The notes beneath the pieces are model-generated. The model did not search any database and was not told where the DNA came from. It worked only from the letters and a program-made list of their open reading frames with translations. The translations under genes were made by a program, and so were the position numbers. DNA of 51,829 bases. Origin: Tenacibaculum pelagium. GTDB taxonomy: Bacteria; Bacteroidota; Bacteroidia; Flavobacteriales; Flavobacteriaceae. The stretch is from NCBI RefSeq assembly GCF_014062345.1, contig NZ_JACGLS010000008.1:7501-59329 (forward strand), written 5' to 3'. Shown piece after piece: positions 1-7,084 of the stretch (the first letter of the stretch is position 1; every line of letters begins with the position of its first letter).

Positions 1-597
1 GCAAAAATTAAAGAAGGAGATACTGTTCTAGATTTAGGTTCTGGTGCTGGTAATGATGTCTTCGTAGCAAGAAGAATTGTTGGAGAATCTGGTCATGTAA
101 TCGGTGTAGATATGACAGAAGCTATGATTGAAAAAGCCAATGAAAATAAACAAAAACTAGGGTATACTAATGTAGATTTTGTTTTAGGCGAAATAGAAGC
201 ACTTCCTTTAAATGATAATTCAATTGATGTTTCTGTAAGTAACTGTGTATTGAACTTGGTTCCAGATAAAAAGAAAGCCTACGAAGAAGTTTATCGTATA
301 TTAAAACCTGGGGGACACTTTAGTATGTCAGATATTGTATTGAGAGGTAATTTGCCAAAAGGGATTAAGGAAGCTGCAGAAATGTATGCTGGTTGTATTT
401 CCGGAGCACTTGAGCAAGAAGATTATATAAATGCGATAAAAGAAGCTGGATTTAAAAATATTACAATCACTAAAGAACGAATAATAAATATACCAGATGA
501 TGTATTACTAGAATATGTATGTTGTCCTGAAGAATTAGAAAAATTCAAGGCAAGTGATAATGCTGTTGTTAGCCTTGGTGTGTATGCTGAAAAATAG
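1..597 (+). CDS. arsM: Arsenite methyltransferase (ArsM), 5'-truncated by window edge
   Basis: SAM-dependent methyltransferase that converts As(III) to methylated arsenicals in the cytoplasm. The frame is open from base 1; the first ATG at 112 lies after the SAM-binding motif, so the true start is upstream of the window. Visible are motif I (VLDLGSGAGNDVF, bases 28-66), the acidic loop GVDM, the post-I motif SNCVLNLVP and the cysteine-containing segment YAGCISGAL, which matches the conserved As-binding cysteine region of the ArsM family. A CC pair near the C-terminus (YVCCPEE) is a further possible thiol pair. It is followed 115 bp later by a cysteine-rich protein, an ArsG-like permease and a PLP enzyme, consistent with an arsenic operon. 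A generic UbiE/COQ5-type methyltransferase is the alternative, but the cysteines favour ArsM. Confidence 0.85.
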   Translation, partial: AKIKEGDTVLDLGSGAGNDVFVARRIVGESGHVIGVDMTEAMIEKANENKQKLGYTNVDFVLGEIEALPLNDNSIDVSVSNCVLNLVPDKKKAYEEVYRILKPGGHFSMSDIVLRGNLPKGIKEAAEMYAGCISGALEQEDYINAIKEAGFKNITITKERIINIPDDVLLEYVCCPEELEKFKASDNAVVSLGVYAEK

Positions 598-712
598 TTT
601 TAGCAGATTGACATATAGTAAAAATTACTTTACTTAATTGTGAGGCAATTTTTTTTGCGTCTTTTTTAAGATGTTGCGTCTATAGATTGAAAATAACTTA
701 TAAATAAACAGA

Positions 713-1387
713 ATGGATAATTCAAACAACGCAAATGGCTGTACACCTAATCAAGAATCAAAAAATAATACTGATTGTTGTACATCAAATACTAATTCAA
801 AAAACAAGAATGGAAGAATGAAGAAAAAAATTGGATTAGGCATTTTAGGGCTAGCATTAATTTTTGCTTTTATGACAGCTTTTAAAGGTTCGTCTAAAGC
901 CGAAATATCTTGTATTACAGCTGCAAATACTCCAACACTATCTATTGCTGATTTTGAATGGATAAAAACAGATAAAAAGGTAGCTTATGTAGTTTTAAAA
1001 GGTAATAATACTAATCAGAATCAAGAAATCACTTTGAAAGTAGAAAGTATTATTAACGAATTAAATGAAACAGATGGCTCAGCTCATTTTCTTGCTTTAG
1101 AGGCTAATAATCCAAATTACCAAGACGTTGTTTCAAAATTAAAAATTGAAGAAACGCCATCAATTGTTGTTCTAGGAAAGAGTGCTTTAATTATTAATGG
1201 ATCTGAGGTGAATTCAGCTAAATTAATTAGAGCATATGATGTTGTCTTAACTCCAAAAGCTTCATGCTCACCAGCAGAGAAAGCAGCTTGTGCAGAAAAA
1301 AACAACACATCGTATGACTTAAAAGCTAAAGTCTCTTGCACACCTCAACAAAAAGCAGCTTGTTCTGGTTCTAAAAAAACAAATTAA
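713..1387 (+). CDS. Cysteine-rich membrane-anchored thioredoxin-fold protein of the arsenic operon (ArsF/ArsE-like?)
   Basis: 224 aa. The N-terminal 35 residues are polar and cysteine-rich (NGCTPN, TDCCTSN). They are followed by one membrane segment (about 38-57) and then a domain with a thioredoxin-like pattern: strand VAYVVLKG, helix, strand FLALEAN, and TPSIVVLG, which resembles the cis-proline loop. The thioredoxin CxxC is absent. The C-terminus carries two copies of a C-[ST]-P-x-[EQ]-K-A-A-C motif (CSPAEKAAC and CTPQQKAAC). The gene ends 5 bp before the ArsG-like permease, so the two are surely co-transcribed. In other bacteria ArsG-type permeases are paired with small thioredoxin-like ArsE/ArsF proteins that act on aromatic arsenicals. 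Calling this one ArsF-like is inference from position and fold. The cysteine motifs could bind As(III). Confidence 0.55.
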   Translation: MDNSNNANGCTPNQESKNNTDCCTSNTNSKNKNGRMKKKIGLGILGLALIFAFMTAFKGSSKAEISCITAANTPTLSIADFEWIKTDKKVAYVVLKGNNTNQNQEITLKVESIINELNETDGSAHFLALEANNPNYQDVVSKLKIEETPSIVVLGKSALIINGSEVNSAKLIRAYDVVLTPKASCSPAEKAACAEKNNTSYDLKAKVSCTPQQKAACSGSKKTN

Positions 1388-1392
1388 TAAGG

Positions 1393-2109
1393 ATGTTAGA
1401 AAATATTCAACAGTGGACTAATGGTGTTATTGAAGGTCAACTAAACTCACCACTTTTTTTTATAGCTATTTTTGTGTTAGGTCTGGTTGCTGCAGTTGGT
1501 TCTGCTTGTAATGTTGGTGTTTTGGCAGCAATTACGAGTTATGCTGGCTCAGAAACTAGTTCTAAAAACAAAGCTTCTCATTTAAAAACAGGATTTTCAT
1601 TTTTATTAGGAAACATTATCTCATTATCACTTGTAGGAGCTTTAACAGGTTTAATTAGTGCTTCAATTGGTCAAATAGTTGGTCAATATTGGACTATAAT
1701 TGCTGGCGTTTTAGTTGTTTATTTAGGACTTTCAAGTTTAAATATGCTTCCTTTTAGCTTAAAAGTTGGTCTAAATTTGTCTTCTAAAGTATCAAAATTA
1801 GCTAATAAAAGTTTTCTTTTTGGATTAATATTAGGAGGCTTTGCAACGGCATGTTCTGTTGGTTGTAGCCCAATTTTCCCAATAATTTTAGGAACTTCTT
1901 ATCTTCAAGGAAGTTTATTAATGAGTTGGTTTACTTTATTTGTATTTGCTATAGGTTATAGTATTCCTTTAGGAGCTTTATTAGTTGGTTTTGGTTTTGG
2001 CTTCAATAAATTTTCAGATAAACTATTACAAAACAAACAACTTATAAGTCAAATATCGGGTGTAGCCCTAATTACGTTTGGTTTTGGTTTGTTATTAGGT
2101 TGGATATAA
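1393..2109 (+). CDS. ArsG/CcdA-family six-TM permease
   Basis: 238 aa inner-membrane protein with about six hydrophobic segments and the two cysteine-bearing helices typical of the CcdA/DsbD-beta superfamily: GSACNVGVLAA (about residues 37-47) and ATACSVGCSPIFPI (about 152-165). The two homologous halves are visible as the repeated pattern G-[FS]-[AS]-x-[AS]-C-x-[VG]-G. CcdA proteins move reducing equivalents across the membrane. A Bacteroidetes branch is annotated as an ArsG-type aromatic arsenical efflux permease, and the arsM and PLP-enzyme neighbours make that branch the better fit. It is tightly spaced with both neighbours (5 and 18 bp). Whether it exports arsenicals or reduces the cysteine-rich partner just upstream cannot be settled from sequence. 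Confidence 0.7.
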   Translation: MLENIQQWTNGVIEGQLNSPLFFIAIFVLGLVAAVGSACNVGVLAAITSYAGSETSSKNKASHLKTGFSFLLGNIISLSLVGALTGLISASIGQIVGQYWTIIAGVLVVYLGLSSLNMLPFSLKVGLNLSSKVSKLANKSFLFGLILGGFATACSVGCSPIFPIILGTSYLQGSLLMSWFTLFVFAIGYSIPLGALLVGFGFGFNKFSDKLLQNKQLISQISGVALITFGFGLLLGWI

Positions 2110-2127
2110 ATATTAAAATATTAAAGA

Positions 2128-3351
2128 ATGAGTCAATTTGATAAAATACAAACAGTAAAGAATAATTTTGCAAAAAGCAATCCAAATTATTTAAAAGGTA
2201 TGTTTGGTGCAACTGATGTGATGCCTTTATGGATTGCAGATATGGATTTTGAAATAGCAAAGCCTATACAAGAAGCGTTACAAAAATTGGTAACACGTAA
2301 TATATATGCCTATGAATTTAATACTGGAGAAGTTTTTAAATCTATTTCAGATTGGAATTTAAAGCGTCATCAATTACAGTTAAATCCTAAATCGTTTGTA
2401 CAAGTTTCAGGTGTTCTTACAGGAATAGGTATATTAATTAGAGAACTATCTAAAGAAGGAGATGGCATACTAGTACAAACACCAGTGTATCATCAATTTT
2501 TTAAAGTTATTGAATCCTCTGGTCGAAAAGTGATTCATAATAAATTAAAAGTTGATGATGGTCACTATCAAATGGATTTTGAAGATATTGAACGCAAACT
2601 TAAAACACTTAATATTAAAGCCATCTTACTTTGTAATCCACACAATCCAATTGGTCGTGTTTGGACAAAAGAAGAATTACAAAAACTAGTAAACCTTGCA
2701 AACCTATATGATGTTACGATTATTAGTGATGAAATTCATTCAGATATTGTGTATTCTGGCTCTAAATTTAATAGTATAGTTTCTTTAAATAATAGTGAGA
2801 AGCATATTGCTGTTTTAGGTTCACCAGCAAAGACATTTGGTATGCAGAGTATTTCTAATGGTTATTTATATATCTCAAATCAAAAAACACTAAAACAAGT
2901 AAAACACACCATTGGTTCTTTATATTTAGATCATGGAAGCATACATTCTGCTAATGCTACAATAGCTGCTTATACAAAAGGAGAGGAGTGGTTAAATGAT
3001 TTACTAATCTACCTTGAAAAAACAATGGATTGGATTGAAGATTTTGTTAAAAATGAATTACCAGAAGTAACACTTTTTAAACCTGAAGGAACTTACCAAA
3101 TCTGGTTAGATTTTAGTAAGCTTAATCTATCTGATGCCGCTTTAAAGTATTTGGTTGTAAACCAAGCAAAATTAGCTTTAACCCCTGGTGATTGGTTTGA
3201 AGGCTCGCATACACAATTTATGCGTATGAATGTAGCTTCACCATTATCTAAAATTCAACAAGCTTTTCATCAGTTAAAAAAAGCAATAGATGAAGGTTTA
3301 GATTGTTCTTTTAATGAAACAGAATCGAATACTGATTGTTGTTCATGTTAA
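2128..3351 (+). CDS. MalY/PatB-family PLP-dependent aminotransferase / C-S lyase with cysteine tail
   Basis: 407 aa, fold-type I PLP enzyme. Family marks are PLWIADMDFE near the N-terminus, the cofactor-binding NPHNPIGRVW, the SDEIHSDIVY strand and the Schiff-base lysine in SPAKTFGMQ. PatB/MalY enzymes release H2S or thiols from cystathionine or cysteine conjugates. The conserved fold ends near residue 390. About 15 further residues follow, ending DCCSC, and recall the TDCCTSN stretch at the start of the protein encoded at 713. The gene is the last of the arsenic operon (18 bp after the permease) and is followed by a strong bidirectional terminator. A role in supplying sulfide or thiols for arsenic handling is inference. 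Confidence 0.85.
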   Translation: MSQFDKIQTVKNNFAKSNPNYLKGMFGATDVMPLWIADMDFEIAKPIQEALQKLVTRNIYAYEFNTGEVFKSISDWNLKRHQLQLNPKSFVQVSGVLTGIGILIRELSKEGDGILVQTPVYHQFFKVIESSGRKVIHNKLKVDDGHYQMDFEDIERKLKTLNIKAILLCNPHNPIGRVWTKEELQKLVNLANLYDVTIISDEIHSDIVYSGSKFNSIVSLNNSEKHIAVLGSPAKTFGMQSISNGYLYISNQKTLKQVKHTIGSLYLDHGSIHSANATIAAYTKGEEWLNDLLIYLEKTMDWIEDFVKNELPEVTLFKPEGTYQIWLDFSKLNLSDAALKYLVVNQAKLALTPGDWFEGSHTQFMRMNVASPLSKIQQAFHQLKKAIDEGLDCSFNETESNTDCCSC

Positions 3352-3371
3352 TAAAGTCTTTGAAGTTTTAT

Positions 3372-3404
3372 AAAAAGTAGCTAATTATTAATTAGCTACT
3401 TTTT
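3372..3404. terminator. Bidirectional terminator between arsenic and nitrate reductase operons
   Basis: Perfect inverted repeat with 16-base arms (3372-3387 and 3389-3404) around a single-base centre. The arms begin with five A and end with five T, so the hairpin has a U-run in both directions. It separates the plus-strand PLP gene from the convergent minus-strand nrfD-like gene and overlaps the last codons of the latter. Confidence 0.85.
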
Positions 3405-4613
3405 ATATCTCAACTTACCCGTTTCTATACCAATAGCAGTTCTGGCTAATACGGTAAATATTAAAGCTCCCATTGCCCAAATACCTAAAGTTACACCAAT
3501 TTCTATTCCTGTAGGAGTATATTCAGCAATTTTGCCATATGGTCCAGGGATAAAGCCAGGAACAATTAGTCCGAAACCTTTTTCAATCCAAATAGCAACA
3601 AATAAAAGGATACAAGCAAAATAAAGTACATTTAAATTGTTACGTAACTTATGGAATGTAAGAATAACTGTAGCTAATACATTCATTGATATTGCTGTCC
3701 AAATCCAAGGTAATAAAGCTGTTTTTCCGTCTAAACCAAAGAATAAATAGTAAGCGCTTTCACTATGGTGCGTAGGGGCATAGAATTCTTTAAACAGCTC
3801 AGAAACTAACATGATGATGTTTACCTGTGCGGCAACAGTAACAACTAAAGCTATTTTTTTTATGGTTTTATCTTCAATTTTAAAATCAGTAAAACCTCTA
3901 ATAATTGCCAGTACTAAAATAATTAAAGCAGGTCCTGCTGCAAAAGCTGATGCTAAAAAACGAGGCCCTAATAAAGCATTGTTCCAAAAGGGTCTTGCTT
4001 GTAATCCTTGGTATAAAAAAGCAGTAACTAAATGAATTCCCACAGCCCAAAATACAGAGATTAAGGCTCCTGGTAAATACACACTTTTTTTAGATTCTTT
4101 TCCTTGATAATGCCTGAATAAGATATACAACGGAATGCTAATATTGATAAATAAATATCCGTTTAAAGCAATAACATCCCAAGTAAGCATAGAATTAGGA
4201 AAATTAAAAACGCCAATTCCTGGTAGCATATGCCATAAAACTGATGGTCCTCCCATATCGGCAACTACAAAAGCTAAACACATTATTAATGCAGCAACAG
4301 CCAATCCTTCACCGATTAAAACAGCTTGTTTAAAATCAATATCCTTTAAAACATAAGTTGGCATTACTAGCATTACTGCTGCTGCTGCCACACCGACTAA
4401 AAATGTAAAATTAGAAATATACAATCCCCAACTTACTCGATCAGTCATACCGGTAACACTCAATCCTTGATCTAATTGGATCGAGTAACAATACATACCA
4501 ATTAACATTATTAAGGTTAAAAAGCCCATCCATAAATGGTATGTTTTAGAGCCTTTTGTTATTGTATCTAAACTATCTTTTATTAAGCTTCCAAAAACTT
4601 TCAATGTTTTCAT
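3396..4613 (-). CDS. NrfD/PsrC-family integral membrane quinol-interacting subunit
   Basis: 405 aa, about ten transmembrane segments. Belongs to the NrfD/PsrC family of membrane subunits that exchange electrons between the quinone pool and a partner iron-sulfur protein; no heme ligands are needed. Family-type features are the early WGLYISNFTFLVGVAAAA helix and the R-P-F-W / RFLASAFAAGPA segments in the central helices. It is last in the nap operon, 10 bp behind the 4Fe-4S protein with which NrfD proteins normally pair. No NapC/NirT-type tetraheme quinol dehydrogenase is present, so this pair is the likely quinol-oxidising module for NapA (inference). Confidence 0.85.
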   Translation of the reverse strand: MKTLKVFGSLIKDSLDTITKGSKTYHLWMGFLTLIMLIGMYCYSIQLDQGLSVTGMTDRVSWGLYISNFTFLVGVAAAAVMLVMPTYVLKDIDFKQAVLIGEGLAVAALIMCLAFVVADMGGPSVLWHMLPGIGVFNFPNSMLTWDVIALNGYLFINISIPLYILFRHYQGKESKKSVYLPGALISVFWAVGIHLVTAFLYQGLQARPFWNNALLGPRFLASAFAAGPALIILVLAIIRGFTDFKIEDKTIKKIALVVTVAAQVNIIMLVSELFKEFYAPTHHSESAYYLFFGLDGKTALLPWIWTAISMNVLATVILTFHKLRNNLNVLYFACILLFVAIWIEKGFGLIVPGFIPGPYGKIAEYTPTGIEIGVTLGIWAMGALIFTVLARTAIGIETGKLRYKK

Positions 4614-4623
4614 TCTATATTTT

Positions 4624-5754
4624 TTAGTCCATGAAGTACCAGAACTTTGGCTCGGTACCTAAATCTTCTTTTAATCTGAATACTTTCTTGTTTTCCAACA
4701 CCCATCTAATGGTACTATTAGGATCTAATAAGTTTCCAAAAATACGTGCGCCAGTAGGACAAGCCTCAACGCAAGCAGGGTTTTTACCAGCTCTAGATCG
4801 TTGTACACAAAAAGTACATTTTTCCATAACCCCTTTCTTACGCATTCTGTTCCCTAGATAATGTTGATTTTTATTGATTTCTTCTTCAGGAACTTCTGGT
4901 TTGCTCCAGTTAAAACGACGACCATCGTAAGGGCAAGCTGCCATACAGTATCTACAACCTACACACCAATCATAATCAACTACAACTAAACCATCTTCTT
5001 CTCGCCATGTTGCTTGTACTGGACATACTTCTACACATGGTGGATTATCACAATGAAAACACTGTGTACCCATATAAAAGTGCCCTTCAGCTGGAACTTC
5101 ATGATAGTAATTGTCGTCAGCTTCATTAAAATTGAAGCCTTTACCATCTTTCATTTCATGAATACGGATATACTGCATTTCTGAGTTTCTATCTTGGTTA
5201 TTTTCTTCAACACAAGCACTCACACAATCCATATACCCTTGACATTTTGAAATATTGAAAGCATATCCAAATAACACATCTTCTTCTGCATTTTTAGAAG
5301 ACATGTTAATATTTTTACCAGTTCTTAACTGATATGAACGAACCAATCTATCCACAGTAGCAGACTTCTCTTTATCGTCCATCAATTTATAGTTTCCTTT
5401 AAATTGCTCCTCCCAATCTATTTGTGCTTTTTCTTTAGATTCGCTACTAGATGTTACACTTGTACATGAAGCAGCTGCTCCTGCACCGATTAATAAACTA
5501 GCCGTTAGTTTTTTAAAGGCAGATCTACGATCCATTTTTACATCAAAAACTTGATCAAAACCATCTTTATGTCTTTCATCTCCAATAGAAGCATCTACTG
5601 CAGCTTCAAAAAAGGCATCATTACTTAATTCTTCTTTTTTAGGTTGATGAGAATTACATCCACCAGAAGTTTTACCGCAACCACAAGAGCTCGATGTTTG
5701 TTTGTGCTTGCTATTTAGGTTTAGAGTAAACCATTTCTTTTTGTTATCGCTCAT
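4624..5754 (-). CDS. NrfC/DmsB-like 4Fe-4S electron-transfer protein with extended leader
   Basis: 376 aa. After about 75 residues comes a twin-arginine-like signal (RRSAFKKLTA from residue 76, hydrophobic to 96, Cys at 97). The 75-residue leader itself is polar with a small cysteine cluster (C24, C26, C33). The body has four iron-sulfur cysteine groups: C170-x5-C176-x3-C180, C-x2-C-x4-C-x3-C (CFHCDNPPCVEVC), C-x2-C-x2-C-x3-C (CVGCRYCMAAC) and C-x2-C-x11-C-x3-C (CTFCVQ...CVEAC). In the first group the second expected cysteine is Tyr173. It probably carries electrons from the NrfD-like subunit toward the periplasmic cytochromes. It sits 7 bp after the tetraheme lipoprotein gene and 10 bp before nrfD. 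Confidence 0.85.
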   Translation of the reverse strand: MSDNKKKWFTLNLNSKHKQTSSSCGCGKTSGGCNSHQPKKEELSNDAFFEAAVDASIGDERHKDGFDQVFDVKMDRRSAFKKLTASLLIGAGAAASCTSVTSSSESKEKAQIDWEEQFKGNYKLMDDKEKSATVDRLVRSYQLRTGKNINMSSKNAEEDVLFGYAFNISKCQGYMDCVSACVEENNQDRNSEMQYIRIHEMKDGKGFNFNEADDNYYHEVPAEGHFYMGTQCFHCDNPPCVEVCPVQATWREEDGLVVVDYDWCVGCRYCMAACPYDGRRFNWSKPEVPEEEINKNQHYLGNRMRKKGVMEKCTFCVQRSRAGKNPACVEACPTGARIFGNLLDPNSTIRWVLENKKVFRLKEDLGTEPKFWYFMD

Positions 5755-5761
5755 GCCTAAG

Positions 5762-6391
5762 TTATTTACGTTCTTTTACTTTTTGAGTATTAAATCTTGC
5801 TGGCCACTTGGTATCGAAACCTGGAGAGTGAGGGTTATGGCAATTTACACATGTCATAGATGCTCTAGGGTTCGCCCAACTTTCTATTCTTTTACCATGT
5901 GCGCCACCTGTCCAATCTTTGTATTGTTTTTGATGACACTGGCTACATAATTTGTAACTTTTGTTAAGATCGATACTATGACCTGTAATGCTTTTTAAAT
6001 CATTCATATTATCGCTATTATGGCAAGTAACACAGTTCATTGTATTGGCATCAGCATGATTTATTTTAATATTCCAGTGTGCTTTCTTTATATCGTTAGT
6101 TTGCATTTTAGCCAATGGCTGTGTGTGGCATTCTGTACACTTATAAGATTTAATCTTATCTTTTCTAGTTGGAATTAAAAAAGTGATTTCATTTTCAGTA
6201 ACTTCAAATAAGTTCATACCATCTATAAAAGTTTCTGAACTAGTTTTAATTCCTTTATAGTTTTTACTTTCAGCTTCAATTTTATCAGTAACACTATGGT
6301 ATTCGTGTTCTTTATCGTGCTTACAAGAAGTCATTAAAATAACTATTAATAAGCAATAGGTTAAGTTATATATATAGCGATGTATTTTCAT
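5762..6391 (-). CDS. Tetraheme c-type cytochrome lipoprotein of the nap operon
   Basis: 209 aa. It has a signal peptide ending in a lipobox (LMTSC, Cys23), so it is probably tethered to a periplasmic membrane face. Four CxxCH heme motifs start at residues 85 (CTECH), 120 (CVTCH), 149 (CSQCH) and 181 (CVNCH), with extra histidines suited to bis-His ligation. It resembles cytochrome c3/doubled-CxxCH proteins rather than NapC, since it has no N-terminal membrane helix apart from the signal. The start codon overlaps the stop of the napB-like gene by one base. It likely relays electrons between the FeS/NrfD module and NapB (inference). Confidence 0.8.
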   Translation of the reverse strand: MKIHRYIYNLTYCLLIVILMTSCKHDKEHEYHSVTDKIEAESKNYKGIKTSSETFIDGMNLFEVTENEITFLIPTRKDKIKSYKCTECHTQPLAKMQTNDIKKAHWNIKINHADANTMNCVTCHNSDNMNDLKSITGHSIDLNKSYKLCSQCHQKQYKDWTGGAHGKRIESWANPRASMTCVNCHNPHSPGFDTKWPARFNTQKVKERK

Positions 6392-7080
6392 TAGTTTTCA
6401 AATTTTCTGATAAAAGAACCAATATCTACGGTTACTTTATTGTTAGGAACATGACATTGACGACAGTTAACTCTTTCAGGATGTGTAACTCTAATTTCTT
6501 TAGGAGCACTAGGTCCTGCATGGCATGACAAACAATTTTCTCTCATTTGTAATTGATGCGGAATTGCAGGAGGGCTTCCTAATAAAGCGTTATTAGTTCC
6601 AACACTAGGAATAGTTCCTTTCTTAAAGTTATTGGCAACAAATAGTGTTTTACTTTTTTCAGGTACATGACACTGACGACAGTTTACCAATTCAGGATGT
6701 GGAGTAACAGGTGTGTAGGCTTTAAACTTTTCAACATATCCGCCATTTTCATGACATTTTAAGCAACTATTATCTCCCATGTTTCGCTCACTTTGTACCT
6801 TGTGAGGAATGCTAGGTGGTCCTCCATAAAATTCCCTATTCTTATAATAGGTATTTATGCTTCGCTGATGGTTTTCATCAATTGGCATATTAACATAATC
6901 TAAAGCATGCTCTGATCGTTTAAAAACACCTTTTTCATTTGGAATTATTGGTGCTTTAGATGTCTTATCTATTGGTACGTATGCTTCTTCTTTCCCTTTA
7001 TAGTAACTGTAATTCCACAGTGTTATAAAAGAGATAAACAGCATAACAAATAAAAATATAATACCGAGTCGTTTTCTCAT
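6391..7080 (-). CDS. napB: NapB-like nitrate reductase cytochrome c subunit, duplicated (four hemes)
   Basis: 229 aa, with an N-terminal membrane anchor (about 5-24). NapB normally has two hemes and ends in CxxCH-V-P. Here the unit occurs twice. Module 1 is PPSIPH (88-93), CLKCH (106-110) and CRQCHVP (134-140). Module 2 is PPAIPH (170-175), CLSCH (183-187) and CRQCHVP (206-212). Each module keeps the PPxIPH lead and the HVP end, so this is an internal tandem duplication rather than chance heme motifs. It accepts electrons and passes them to NapA in the periplasm. It lies 4 bp downstream of napA. Confidence 0.85.
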   Translation of the reverse strand: MRKRLGIIFLFVMLFISFITLWNYSYYKGKEEAYVPIDKTSKAPIIPNEKGVFKRSEHALDYVNMPIDENHQRSINTYYKNREFYGGPPSIPHKVQSERNMGDNSCLKCHENGGYVEKFKAYTPVTPHPELVNCRQCHVPEKSKTLFVANNFKKGTIPSVGTNNALLGSPPAIPHQLQMRENCLSCHAGPSAPKEIRVTHPERVNCRQCHVPNNKVTVDIGSFIRKFEN

Positions 7081-7084
7081 GATT

